A DNA stretch of 64,000 bases from Arbacia lixula (taxonomy: Eukaryota; Echinodermata; Echinoidea; Arbacioida; Arbaciidae), in NCBI GenBank assembly GCA_963669155.1, contig CAVLGW020000002.1:248001-312000 (forward strand). The letters are read 5' to 3'. Both the position numbers and the translations under genes were made by a program. Below the pieces are notes generated by a model that was not told the DNA's origin, made no database searches, and saw nothing but the letters and a program-made list of their open reading frames with translations. This document shows, one piece after another, positions 13,501 through 28,100 of this stretch (the first letter of the stretch is position 1; each line of letters begins with the position of its first letter).

Positions 13501-16500
13501 CAAGTGACTTAATGCATTTGAAAGAACAACTCTTTAGCTTTCCAACGATATATAAATCATGTAAGTAGCCTACTCCGATATGATGTTCTCGGATGTGAAA
13601 AATGTGGTCTCACAGCTCATTACGTATTCATATCAGCGATGCCCATGCATACGCCTACGATAAATACGACGGCTTTTTTTACCTGCTGCCCTCAGACTAT
13701 TTTGTAGGGTCACACTTCACTCAGCGTATGCAGCCAATTGCTTGTAACGTCTTTTTTTACAGAGTTTCTTTAAAAAAAATAAACCCAACTTCAACGGCAA
13801 ATTTTCAGAAAACTAAACCTCGGCTGTATGAGCTTGTCAAACTTTGCCTGCTGTGTTCTTTTGCATTTTGTAAAGACGTCTCGGTAGATGTCTTCATTAA
13901 CCTGTAGTACCTCATCGCTATGACACCTGACGAAGTGTTGCAGCAGCACACGAAACGTCGTGATCTTTTCGATTCCGTTTACCTTACATTGCCAGACAAA
14001 CGATTATCAGTAGCCATCTATCCGCAAGGAGTAACATATTTAGCATTGTTGATCGTACATACGGGCGCCCTACCCTGAGGTTGATTCGTAGATACGAGCG
14101 TTGTAGCAAGAAGGTTGCCCGGTTCACCAACCATTGAACATTTTTAGTTCGTTGTATCAAAGCATATGTGGTCCCCAATGACCTCAGGATGAAACCCCCG
14201 AAGAGTTTGGGAACATTAAGGAGGTTGAGTTGTGAAGGGAAGATAGCATTCTTAGACACGATGGTTCACAGGCACGAGAACCACAGGCTCTCTACCTCAG
14301 TCTACAGGAAGCCTACCCATACAGACCAGTACATTGTGTTCGACTCTCACCACCCCACATCGGTGAAGAGAGGGCTGGTGAAGTGTCTTTTTGACAGAGC
14401 ATCACGCCTCGTGACAAACCCACAACAGCCAAGCAAAGAGCGGACTCGTGTCCGCAATGCCCTGGGTCTCAACGGTTACCCACGCCGTTTCATACATAAC
14501 ACCAAGAAGAAAGCCCTAGAACAAAAGGATCAGAAGGAATACAAGTCGTTCGTGGTCTTGCCTAACGTTGATGGAGTGTCCCCACAACTCAGGCGCCCCC
14601 TGGAAAGCCATGGCATCCGCACGGTTTTCCGATCAGATACCACCCTTCGACAACATCTAACACGCCCCAAACGTCCTATCCCTCAACACAGACGGGACGG
14701 AATCGTGTACAACATCCCTTGCAAAGGGTGTGACCGTTCGTACATCGGTGAAACTGCCCGACCGATTTCTGAAAGAATTTCTGAGCATAAGAGGGATGTC
14801 AGGCTCAGCCGGACGGACAGCTCAGCAGTAGCTGAACATGCCTGGGATAACCAGCAGCAGCCATACTGGGATGGGGTGCAGCGCATCTCCCAAGAACGGC
14901 ACTGGTACACACGTAGGGTTAAGGAAGCTATCAATATCCGTCTCAATCCCAACAATTTCAATCGAGACAACGGGATCGATATCCCCGATCTTTGGATTCG
15001 TACGATACGCCGCCATAACACTCCTCGCCATGACACTTGACCGCCTTTCGATACGACTTAACAGCCCGTTGTTATTCTATAGCCAGCCTTTGTTACCGCC
15101 CAACAATGTGCTGTTTTTAGCGACCCTTGGACTTGTTGGTCGCCCGTAATTACCGGCCTGTGGCTTTGTCCTTTTTGCCCTTTGTCGGTAACTTGTTACC
15201 GCCGGTCAATGCGAGGCGCATCAACGGTCTGTTGTTGGTCAAGTACCCGGATACGCCGGCTATTAGTATTGGACCATTTATGAGCACTTTTCAGTTAGTG
15301 CGCTGCACTGACCATAGGGTATTTAAACCCCTGCTTACTACAATTTTGTATCACACCTGATGAAGTGCTGCAGCGGCACACGAAACGTCGTGATCGTTTC
15401 GATTCCGTTTACCTTACATTGCGAGACAAACGATTATCAGTAGCCATCTATCCGCGATGAGTAACATATTTGGCATTGATATTAAATAGTTATACATTAC
15501 TTTTCCTTGGCTAGATAGCCCAATAAGGTTGTGTAAATCTCATGCATAACTGAGCATGGTTTAACTTAATGAATAGGTGTGAAATCGCCACTGTGGCAAG
15601 TTAGAATGTCACTTTAATTGGAAGTCCATTGATCAAATGACATAGGAAATGTCTGATTTCTTACGAGCATAGTTAGGGATGTGTACCCTCCACATGTCCG
15701 CAATCCCTTCCGATGCAAAGCTCGCAACGCCTCCTCCTGTCCCTGACAGCACGCCTGATTATTCCCTGATCTTGTCGTAATCGGTTCACTTCGCCTAACA
15801 TTTGGCAGACATTTAACTTTAAATAGGCCCTGAATGCATGGCAATGGTGAGAAATAACTTGCCACATTGATGATTTCACACCTATTCGCTAAGTTGAATC
15901 ATGCTCAGTCATGCATGAAAGTGTTTTTTTTTTGTGGTATCATTGGACAGAAGACTTATTGGACTATCTTATCATGAAAAAAATAATGTGTAAATATTTC
16001 ATAGTTTTCTGAAAATTCGTCGTTGAAGTTGGGTATACTTTTTTTAGAAACACCCTGTACATTATGGTCAACATGAGTAATTAAGACTGCCATCAAACAC
16101 AACACCACGGTAGGATCTTGATCCACATTTGGAGAACTTAGTGAATAAATCAAACATCTTCGGGCCGAATATTTCGAGGAGTTGTGATTTAATCACCAAT
16201 TACACCAAATGTGGATCATCTGAAGGGAAATCACTTCCAACAAGCTTCTAACATTGACAATACATAAATTAAGACCATTGGCAAGAAGATAGCCCACGGT
16301 CAGCTTTGCAAGTCATGTTTGTCTTCCTAGTAATTCCCTTTAAAGGTAATAATAAGGAAAGGAATTTTAAAGAAAATATGTTCTGATAAAAATATAATAC
16401 ATACACGTGAATGCAGAATTTGCGTCAAACAATTTGAGACAGGTTGTCTCAATACACATTGCATTATACTAGTTGTTGTGCTACGGTCATATCGTCGTTT

Positions 16501-19106
16501 AAATAGACCTGGATATCCATATGCACAATGAATGATCCGCCTATGAATTACACATCCAAATTTTAATGGCCGTTATATTTGAAACAAATACTTTTACACA
16601 AAAAAAAATGTATAATATATTAAAAAGTAAAAACACATACACACATGCCTTCACACTAAACATAAAACTAACACCCACACCAAATTTAAAATGAATCCCT
16701 AGGAGCTTGGTGGGTCGAACAATTGCACGTGAAATGATCTAGCAGTCGGGTGCACTCGACTCAGCAGACGTTGTATGAAACAAGCCCCAAACTCAGCAAC
16801 AGAAAATAGTCATAACTTCGAGGTCACATCGCTTACACCACCTGACGCAATTATGGAGTCATCGCAGGCGTGGGTGTTGTTATATTACTAATACCAGGCC
16901 TCAACCCCCGACTTAAAATCAGTAATTAATGTGCGTCCGCGTTAGCTCGATCTGACAAAATACCGAGCTAGTTTGCGGATTCAGGAAACTGGCCTGAAGT
17001 TGCAATTGCATTACATTAACGAGTACGAATATTGCACGCTGTGCAATCCACAGGTTGATATCCCGATCAACCATGAATGCATATTGTGTTAATTAAGTAA
17101 ACATCTACAACACGAAACATCATGTAATGATACCCTTGTAATTAATGTAAGAAAAAAATATTGATTGTAAGGGGTACAGATTTAAGTAATGGTCTAGCAA
17201 ATGAACTTGTTTGTGTCACGAATCATTCTGCAATGCCCTATCGCATACATTTTTATCGTAAATTCCTACATAATTCATACTCGGGATCGTCTTTTGGTCA
17301 CATTTTCTTTCCCTATAGTAACGTGACTCACACAGAGCTGCTGAACCTACTCAAGTTAATCGACCCTAATCTCTTCATTCCACTCGGTATTCGCATGGGA
17401 TTCAGTACGGAATGCCTTGAAGCGTTGTCATCCTACCCCAAAGAAGTGCTCCATGGTCTTTTCCTCGTTTGGCTTAGCAAACAAAGAAAGGACATTGACA
17501 TCCGGGGCACTTTAATGATCAACTACCGATGTGTTGGGCTTCACACACAAGCCGATACATTGATGAATGAAGAAGCGAATGGAGCTGGTGGGTTTTCGGT
17601 TAGACATTACTAAATGCGTACATATTCAAAGCAACAATTAATGGCACAACCTACAGTGGTATTTGAATTGATAACACGTCACATGAAAAAAGAGTTTCCC
17701 ACGTTTATCTATGTATAATTGCTCGTATTTGTTTACTGAATACCATATTTGAAATCACCTTTACGCTTTATTCAAGTACATCGTGGCTTATGTGCACAAA
17801 AGCAAAGTGCAAATTTACTCACTAGAAATGTGTATTTATATTTCACAGGAAATGAACCAAATATGTCAAGTTATAATTGAACCAATTACATTTTCTAGAC
17901 AAATGTGTGGTGTATTTTTAAAATAATTTCATACACCGGACGCCTTGCACACAATTACAAATTTATTCATGAATGTCGTATAACATTAAATGTTACGGCT
18001 TAATACAGAAGTGCAACAAAGTGACATAGATAATATATAATAGTTTAAAAAGGGAAAGAAACATAGGAAATTAGTCATACACTTAACATACGTTGTTTTT
18101 CAAATTATTACTAATGAAGAACATTCAAGGGGAAACAAATAAATAATACTTTACGCATACATCAACAACGTTTATTCGAGAACTACAGCTCGAATGTCAT
18201 AAAAAAAAAATCTTTATTGGTAAAAAAAAAATTATTGTGACGTCCATTTGAAAAAGGTCAGTTTTGAAGTATATCTAAGAATGGATGTATTTAAAGTTAC
18301 AACATTTGCCATAGTAACAACATAACAGATCGTAGAATACAACTGTAACTTTATATTTATTTACCGATGCGAATCTTATTTCATTTGTACTCATATTTTA
18401 CTCCAAATTAGGAAGCGATGATCCTAGCGTTGCTCCATCGGGTGTACCTCTTAGCGCAATATTGCAACAACCAGATTTTCAAGGCAATGTAAGTTATAAG
18501 TCTTTTTTCTTCTCTTAATTGTCTGAAAGCAACTCAGTTCATTTCAGTTGGTCTGTTTTTGACATGTTAGTGAATGTTATGATTTTAAAATGCTAACAGT
18601 ACGTAAACACATCGTGAAAACGAATTTGCCTTCATTTGGTTCTGATGTCTTTAATGGTGTCATACATTTTGCGTATTTGGTGAACAGTGTGAACAATGAA
18701 GTATATTTATACAATGTGAATCGACTTTGAAATTGTGCTTACGCTGTCAGATATTATTCCGTATAAAGAGGTTTTAAGTGCGGTCTTCTTCTTTTTTTTC
18801 TAACACTGCAACTCATTTTAAATTATGGAATTGATCATAAAAAAGATAGTTAAACATTCTAAAGTATTCCGATCAAGTCGCGAATTCATATTTCGCACAG
18901 TTTGGGATTAACGTTTACACAGCGACATGGCTAGATTTTAAATGATATCCTAAAACTGTGCAATGCGTTTTTACCTTATATCACAGTCTCCTCTGTCATA
19001 TGATTGCACGGCAACAGCTTGATTTTAACATGATACTGACAGTAAATATTGTTTCATCTTGTGCACTTACATATTTTATGTTCACTCCTTTTTGTTTCTT
19101 TATTTG

Positions 19107-19149
<43 letters not shown>

Positions 19150-22100
19150 GTGTGTTTTGGGGGTGAGAGAGGGATGGGGGATCTGAATTCTGGAGGAAGT
19201 ATACACTACCGTATGTTTTCTTGTTTTTATGCAGTTGTTTCACACGGTAGTCATACGACGAATGTAGAGTATTCTATGGTGTTCACTGTATGACTTCCTT
19301 ATTAAAAGTTTGAGAGGGCCTAGACTGTGCTCAAATGGCTTATATTTACAAAGTTCATACCTTGTTTGATGTTTTTTAACCGTTGATCATCTTTACAGCT
19401 GGAAATATTTGCATTATGTTATAACAAACAGACCCATATTCCGTTTGTCTTAAACGCTTTTTAGTGCAGTGTGTCCAAATTTCAAATCAAAGAAACACAA
19501 TGGGTAAAAAAAAAAAAAAAAAAACATGTAAGTGGGGGTGAGCTGGGGTTGGCGGCGATTGAGCTTGACACTTTTCCCGGCTCTGGCTCCTCTTTTCTTT
19601 TGGCAATGTCGAGATTTTTGAGATAGCTCCACAAAGGATAATCAATCCGATCACACGGATTATTCCACATCGTCCCAAGGATTTCGAAGATTCTCTCTTT
19701 TTGTACTTGATCGGCATTGTGTGGGCTGGATAGCGAGTCCCTCTTTCACAGGAGAAAGTGTGAATAGGGTCTGCAAAAGAGCAGCCCATACACCAATAAA
19801 TGCAAATCCCATGCGTAAGCCCCGCTGGAAATGAAGCAGGAGTTCTTGTCAAAACTGACAGGCTGGTTCCGGCCGATGATATGTTGGTGATTCAATAAAA
19901 CAGTCACCGCCGACTGGTTGTCAAAATTAGCAGGCATTTTCCAGTTCAAGAAAATTATCACAAGATGGAAGAGCTGCAGCTCAAACTGAGTATGCGATTA
20001 AATTTAATAGTCATCCAGTCAAAACAAGAAAGGTGTATGGCATAAAGTTAAAAAGACACAATAAGCATTCAAAATATGAGCGATCAAAATAGATCGAGCA
20101 GCCGAGTGATGGCGCGGACACATCAGATGAGATCCCTTGAACTAAGGATGTGTTAAGCTTTACTGGAGTTATTTCTTATTTGAATTTTTCAAAAGTGTCG
20201 GAAGTGTTTATTTACACCTAGTACTAATGAACATGTCCAGACCTTGCACACAACCCAGTGTAGCATTTATTTTACCACAGGTAGATAAAGAAAGAATGTG
20301 TGGACAATATGCAACCTCGTAGTTACACCATGGTCGAATAATCCACTGATACTACTAAACTGCGAAGTGTTATTTGTTCATGAAGTTGTTTCGGATGATG
20401 ACAATGTAGACAATTTACAAGTGTGCCAAGAACAACAATATACGCAAGTGCATATGGTGAATTTTTCTTTCACCACATTCTCAGAGCTGGAGAACCAATT
20501 TATGCATAGTGAGGAGTACAGACGTGGTCGACAATCTAGTGAATTTCCTATTTACCCGATTTATAATTCTAGCATTACAACTTCGAACTTATTGTGGATG
20601 TGTTGTTTGATTAAGTAATTGCATATCTTATGATCGTCGAAAGTTTATTGCTTTTAAACCATTCACACATCTTCAGGTTTTGTTTGACGTTTGTATTTCA
20701 GGTTGTGTTGCCATTACATAGTTATGATGTTCGTGTAATTGGCCTATGGCATAATTGTGATATAGAATATAATAAATAATGATCCTAACAGGAATCCCTC
20801 GTGACGCCACGTGTAAGTGGAAGTACAACTTACTGGGCACATTTGTAAATTATACACTGGTGGTGTTCATTTTAATAACTGTGCCCAATAGTCCGTAATG
20901 ATACATTTTTTTCTTAATATGATATCCTTCTCTGACAGGTCAACAGCTTTTTGACATTTCAAAAAAAGAAATTCCGTTAATAATTTCATTTAGGGCCGTG
21001 GGAGTAGAACATTTTTTGTCTACAAAAATAAAAAGTGTGTCTGATCGTACAGTTTCACATGTTTGTTTCCCTTTGCCAGCTTGAGGAAGCAATGAAGAGC
21101 GTAATATCTGGAAGTGACAATGAGTTGGCTGACATCATTAACTCAATACTTCAGTCCGTGAATGATTTAGCGAAAAAAATACATATCAAGACCAGCATCC
21201 TGAAAGGTCTCTTCAACCAAATGGATTCATACAAGGCATCTGCTGACTTTGCTGAAGGATCCGTTAGCCACCATCTCAAGGAGATTCATAAAGTAAGTAC
21301 AAAATATCATGAGAGTCATAAAGCGGAAAACCATTGCCAAAAGATCACTGTCCTACTATTAGAAAACGAGGCAATTGACACGGCACCCAAGTCTTGGTTA
21401 TAGTTGTTTTTATAATATGCCCAAAGTTTCCTAAATACAAACAAAATCAAGAGAAAGCTACTTGCTAGATACTCAATCTAACATTGTGCGCTGTTTCAGT
21501 GATGCCAGTGCAAGCCACAGACACATTATGTTTTCTTATTGTCAAAGAAGGGTGGAACAGCGTGGAAAGAACAAAAATGAGGCCTCTATATCAATATGTT
21601 GCAAATATCAGCATTGTGCACGCAAGACATTGATTAAATAGTAAATAATGTGCAATTACCCTTTTAATACACTAATAGGAAGGTGGCTTAACGTGACCAC
21701 GTAGAGTGGTCTAAATCATCATCTTGATTGTTCTGTCTTCAATGAGATATGTACAACAGTTATAGTGTATGAAACGGACGCTAAATTTACCAACAATTTT
21801 TTGATACACCCAGTAGTAAGGATAGCGTGCTGTATCCTGTAAATGAACGAAAAACAAGTCAGACAAAAATCTTGGGACCAAACGGGATTTGAACCTGCAA
21901 TCTACTGCTTACCGAGCAGCGACTTAAAGATTGTCCGTCCCTTTTGCAAGCTTAAAATTTGAATCGTCTATCACGATCGTAAATTGAAGAAAGTGTGATT
22001 CAAGACCATTTCTAAGAATATAGCATGTTGGAGCTTTCTGTATATGTAAATTTTCGATTTTTTTTTCGTACTACGAAAAAAGTATTAGTCTTTGTTACAG

Positions 22101-25100
22101 TATCTATGTGGTTATTATGCGTGTGTGAAATCCTAATTTTATGAGTAACTACCAAACTTTGGAGATGATTCCTTCTATAGAACAATTGTTTTCATAATGC
22201 GTTTTATAATTTAATAAACAGATTAATCAATAAAGCAGACGTTTCAACACAAACGGCTAAGAGCCTGACGTAAAGACTATTAATCAGACGTTGTTTACGT
22301 GCATTATTTGAATTTTACACTACGTATCAGTTTGAAATTGTGAATATAGAGCTTGGTAACACTTCTCTATATGTTTTGCCAATGTTTCGATGGTTTTTTG
22401 GTGATCTGAAAAAGGGACTGGCTGTCTTTAACCACCCAAGCTATTGCTAGTTAACGGGTAAAAACACGACAACATGGAAACAAATACCGAAAGAGTCTCA
22501 TTTCATCTGACTCATTAATATCCATTAGTCAATTTACAAAGAAAATTTAAGCATACACCTAGTAGTAAGGATAGCGTGCTCCATCACGTAAATGAACGAA
22601 AAACAAGTCAGACAGAAATTTTGGAGCCGACGGGATTTTTTTTCTGACTTGTTTTCGGTTCATTTACAGGATAGAGCACACTATCCATACTTCTAGATGT
22701 ATGCCTAAAATTTCTTTGTAAATTGAAATTACCCCAGAAAGTCCTTTCACCAAAATCTAGGACTCTAAATTTTTTGGAGAGGATTAAAGATTTTTACTTA
22801 TGAACCCGTATACTACTAAAAATGTTAGACCAGCGCTAACAGCCAGAAACTACTCATCCAGTTGTTACCATGCGTGTACACACTATTGATAAACATATCG
22901 ATCGTAAGTGGTTGCTCGCGAGAAGTTCAATTTGTCCACTGAATAGTTTGCAACGTCACTCAAAACATACAGAACACAGTGTAGTAGAATTCCTTCAAAA
23001 ATGAATTAGCTCTGGTTATTGAAATTCATTTTTCTTGAAGTGTTAAATAACTCCAAAGAAGTTCCACAAATATGATCATTAACTGGAGCTAACCGATTTA
23101 ACTACTCATTCCAAGTCTTAATATTATTCAAACATTATTAATAATGCTTAAAACAGAGTTAAAACAGGCAGGTACCTATTCCGGGAGCCTCGTTTACCCG
23201 TACCTTTTTTTTCTTTAAAATATTTATGTACTTAACAAAACCCCAGTCTAAATATGACTCACGTTTTATTGTGCAAATAATTGCGTACAAGTATCAGTTA
23301 TTTTTAAAGAAGCTTCAGGGGGGCATTTCATCAAATGACTTGTCGGACGTTTTATCCGACAAACTGTTATAAGCTACTGAAATGCTTGCATCTTATTGGC
23401 CGAGAGCAAACTTGTCGGATAAAATATCCGACAAGTCCTTTGATGAAATGCCCCCCAGGTGTTTTTTTTTATTTAGTGATAAGGGGGATCATATCATATT
23501 ATATATAATATGACAGGTGTGTCCTTAAAGGGACATACAATTGAGCATGCAATCGATGGCGTTCGGCGGTCTTATCAGCCTTATCCCAGTGCCGGCACTG
23601 TCCCACCCCAACATTTTCTGTTTAATGCTTGAGAATTAGAGAAAAAATGGAATGGTCACTTACTCTGTCAGTTTTAGAACGCTATTTGATTGGAATGACA
23701 TTATGTTCCTAATATCCGTATCACTGTTTGAATTGTATGTAGCATATGCTTTATTCGCTGCTGCATATTTCACAGCGAAATCCTATTTCTTCGTCTTTTG
23801 TTCTTTTATTTATTCCAAATAGCGTTCAAAATCATTTTTTTGTTTTAAGTAATAATAAATGGAGATTTTCATTATAAATATTGTGCAGTTGTTAGTTCGT
23901 TTAACATTGTGCATGCTTTTTATTGTTTGGTAGTATAATTAACATGTATTTGCCCTGTTTCAGACTTTCAAACGGATTCAACTTGGCCTCACAAACTCCT
24001 CTTGTTCACCTGACGATGTGTTTGTGAACTATGTGGCTACAGTCTATTCACAACTGCACGACGCTGACGCTAGAGACAAGGTTACACATAATGTACTTTC
24101 TCTGGTTGAAGATGACACACGGACACCGAACATTTCCAAGAAAAACACCTACACAGACCACAATATTGACATGGAGCTCCACGCATTGCATAAAGATAAA
24201 GTGAGTTTGTAAGGTTGTTCATAACAAAGTATTATTTTATAAAAAGATGCTATCAGAAATGCTTCAAGTAGCAAACGAAGTGGCACCAAGGAATTCCACA
24301 CATTTGTTTCCTATTCTTGCTTGCAGTGAGTAGACCTAGTCAAACAGAAGTAACACGTATAATAATTTTCCAAACAGAGTGTCTACTTGACTCAAATTAA
24401 AAACCATCATTTTTCCATCACTATATTAACTAAATTGAAAATTAGGTACTATTTACAAATTTAGGGTAATTCCCGAGTATATATGACAGTACACTCTTTG
24501 AATTTTGATTAACTACATACACCAAATAGTGCTTGTTTTCACGATTGTGAAAAAAGATAAGTCAATAAATAATTACACTGAGCATGAACGTAGGAATACT
24601 GTTTGAAGTAAATAAGTAAAAGATACGTAATATGAGTTGAAAGTAGTATGCAAAAGCATGGGCAAGAAATTGCTTCTATCAAAGCATACATTAACATCAA
24701 TAGCTTTGGCAAACTTTATCCAACTTTACTCTTAAAATATAAATATTGATACAATACTAAATCATTAAGACAAACCATTTCCACCATAAAAATAGAGCTG
24801 CCTACATTCCTTAACATAGCTTACTTTTTATAAGCATTTATTGTATCTAAAAATGTAGGCAACATATTTCAGAGAATGTTTAGTTTTGGGGCTAAAGGAT
24901 TTGTCATTTCAAAATGGAATTGAGTTAACAAGATAAGGCATATAACCGATAATACAACATATTTTTCAGCCTGGGTTGGAAAGGGGTTAGTTTGAAAGGC
25001 AACAAAGATAGCGTTTAAAACTACATGTAAACACGCAAAATAATGAATGATGAAATATGATTATATATATCATTTCACTGGCATTCACCCTTTCAAAGGT

Positions 25101-28100
25101 GACCTTTCTAATTTTTAATTACATGACCCAAACTGACAAAATTGCAGTGTGGTTCACCAGATAGGCATACTGTCCCTCATGTGTTGTCAAAATGCATGAC
25201 ATCGGTTGCAATGTGAAGAAAATGAGCCATAAGTAGGCTATCAAAATGTATTTAGTTTCAATAGGCAGTTTCTACATTTTATATATGGGTGTGTGGGATA
25301 TAATTACGACAATGATAGGATGCCAACACTTAAGTGGAAATTAAAGATAATACAATGATCGTTCGCAGCATAATGTTGGGGGAAATAGTTGAAAACTTAT
25401 GTAATTAATGATAAAATGCAATGATAAAATAATAAACACCCCAAACAAAAACAAACAAAAAACAAACAAACGAAAACCTGTGCCTGTGGCCTTGCATCAT
25501 CTTCATTACCATCAAATGCAAACATTATGCAAACATTACATGTAGGCCTATATTTAGGTCAAAATATTGTAGGTCAACATCTAGACTTGGTTCATATTGA
25601 TAATAATCACTTACTGAATCAGATGCAAATTTATGTGGATTCAAAACGCCCAAAAATATTACACACGATGTTAGGCTGGGGCTAGGATTAAGTTGACGGT
25701 GAAAAAAATAAAGAAAGTCAGTAGTTCGGCTGAAAAGGTAATTTTATATAAACTATTTTAAAAACACACCATTAACGAAACATTTCCTTACAAATAACAT
25801 TGGGTATAGCCACGATAAATATTTTGTTTTTCACTGCCGAGTAGGTTGAACTTTGTGGGTCTTGATCAGTTCAGTGGTCTTGATGAACGTGACATGATAT
25901 GGTATGTCGTTAAACAGACGAGCCATCGTACGTATCGCCATGTGTTAGTGCATGCAGCAGCATGCATCGCACTACCGCGTTATTGCCACGTGTACCTTGC
26001 CCATGGTGTATATTGTAATCTAGAAAATCGTAGTAAAAGAAAAACATTATCGACGAAAAATGTAACATTCAAACAAGTTAAATCTAAGAGATAAACAAGT
26101 TATATTAATATATCATTTGTTTTCCGTATTTAATTGTCATGTGACAAAATTATGGAATAATAAAAATGAGTTATCTAAAGGTTAGATGTTGTGCAAAAAG
26201 TTGCAGACTTCCCTCCAAATCATATAAGAACTATGAACAAAAACCTAATTGATTTCACTTGTAATTGATGTTCAAACATAATTTTAGAGTTAATTAGTTC
26301 AAAAGCTTCTACTTATCTGACTAACACACTTTATCCATAAATTTTGTCAGTCTTGTGAGCATCTTGATAAGGTTGGAGGAAGAGTTAGTAACCGAGAATA
26401 TGCGAGATACAAGCTTGTATCCCTGCCACCGGACCCGCACAGGCGCGGTGGTGAGTGAAAGGGTGAAGTAGCGTGAAGGAAACCACTCTGCACCCTTTTC
26501 CGCAAACCCGAACCTTTCCTGTACCCCTATTTTGTAGTGTGATATTATAAAGTTGTTGATATGTTATAAAATAAAGACTGGTTTTCTTTTTCTTCCCGTT
26601 TTTAGGGATACTTATTAAAGTTTTTCATAACAAGTATTTTAAAAATACATATATCATGTTCATTGACTTCCAAAACGACGGTATGCACATTTGAACTGTT
26701 TCCTTCATGTTGTTTTTTGCAATGACATTTGTGTTGTCCGTAATGATAAAATGGGCTTTCCATGAATTTACCACGCTGGGATTTGTTTAAACTTTTCACT
26801 ATTAATACCTGTTGCTAAGGGGCCTCAAAAATTGAACTCAATGATGATGAATGCCTGATGGAAAAAAAGTACATTATCCCGAAATAGTGGCCTAATCTTG
26901 TACAGGCATACACTATTTGTTTTTTGTTTTTTTTTGGAAAAGTGCGGTGGAGAGATAAAGGCTTTTCAAAAAAAAAAATTGGAATGTAACAGTTTTTTAT
27001 CAATAGTTCATATGTCTGTGCGATTAAAATGTATTGTTAAAAGAATCACCAATACTTATCAAAGCTTGTTATCCTCAGCATTAATACAGACGGATTCAAT
27101 AAGTTTTCGTGCTTACATGAAAATAGGGAAAGTGTTCAGCATAAATCCACAATTTATTTATCAATATTTTTTTTAATATACGCTTTGTTATAGATTTCCT
27201 ATCAGATTCAGGTCAATATCTTACATTGCAATCATTGGTTGATGAAATTATTTGTTTGAACTTCATTTGCACTGGGCACAATTTGAAGAGAAATGTTGTC
27301 ATTTATATACCATCGGGATCAATTGTATTAACGGATGCATGTTATTAATACTTTCTCACATCTATCACACCGCACTTTTTTGTCTATATTACTAATTCGA
27401 TTTCTACAGATAAATTCAACAGAAGCGCTAGCTGCATATACACTTTCATTAGTGGAATTGTATCAGTTTCATGTGTTGTTCTCATTGGAGTACAAGCGCA
27501 GCCTTACCCAAGAAATACAGCAGAGCATGGTCAACCTCTTGCACGCCTTACATGTAAGCGATTACATTCCAAACGCGTTAATGCTAAAACTATACTTCAT
27601 GCCAGGTAATGCATTAACATATAGTTGAAATTAGGTTATTTCTATCAAATGTATCATAGACCTTTCGCTTTTCATTTGCATCTGCAAAATGTTGTCTTAT
27701 GACCTACCATTGTAGGCACTTGTTAGGTGTGAGTGTAATCTTAATCGTCTGTGTTCATGGAAGAAAGACATTTAGAAAAAACACATAACATGAATGAAGA
27801 GATATAATAAAATTCAATGGGTAAATTGCTTGTGATTTCAAACACGTCAGCACGCCACAAATTTACCTAACACTTTTAACCAGTCGCTTGAACTCCTATA
27901 AAATGCATGAGGCATCTTAGAATTGTGATTGTTGCAAGGTAATGAGAAACTTAGTGTTAATGCTTTTTCCTTAAGGTCAGAAAACTTAACGGATGGATTT
28001 CTGTGTACTTTTTTGAAGGACAACCGTGAAGTTTTTCTTAACAACAATTCACGTCCATCGCCGCTGTCCGACAGAGAATTCTTGGATGTATGGGCTCGTA

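Noticed and set aside
19487..19961. Minus-strand frames resembling an N-terminal LINE coding remnant ([12 protein letters not shown])
   Set aside because: Too little recognisable sequence and several frame changes; not enough to call an element.
20298..20618. 106-codon frame with acidic and Gln-rich stretch
   Set aside because: Flanking exons already join in phase without it, and it has no suitable splice sites or domain.
23319..23458. CRISPR-like or terminator-like hairpins
   Set aside because: The palindromes are the ends of a eukaryotic MITE; there are no regularly spaced repeats with spacers.
25846..26094. 82-codon frame after an AG
   Set aside because: No donor in a usable phase, no similarity, and the 24200-27410 junction needs no extra exon.
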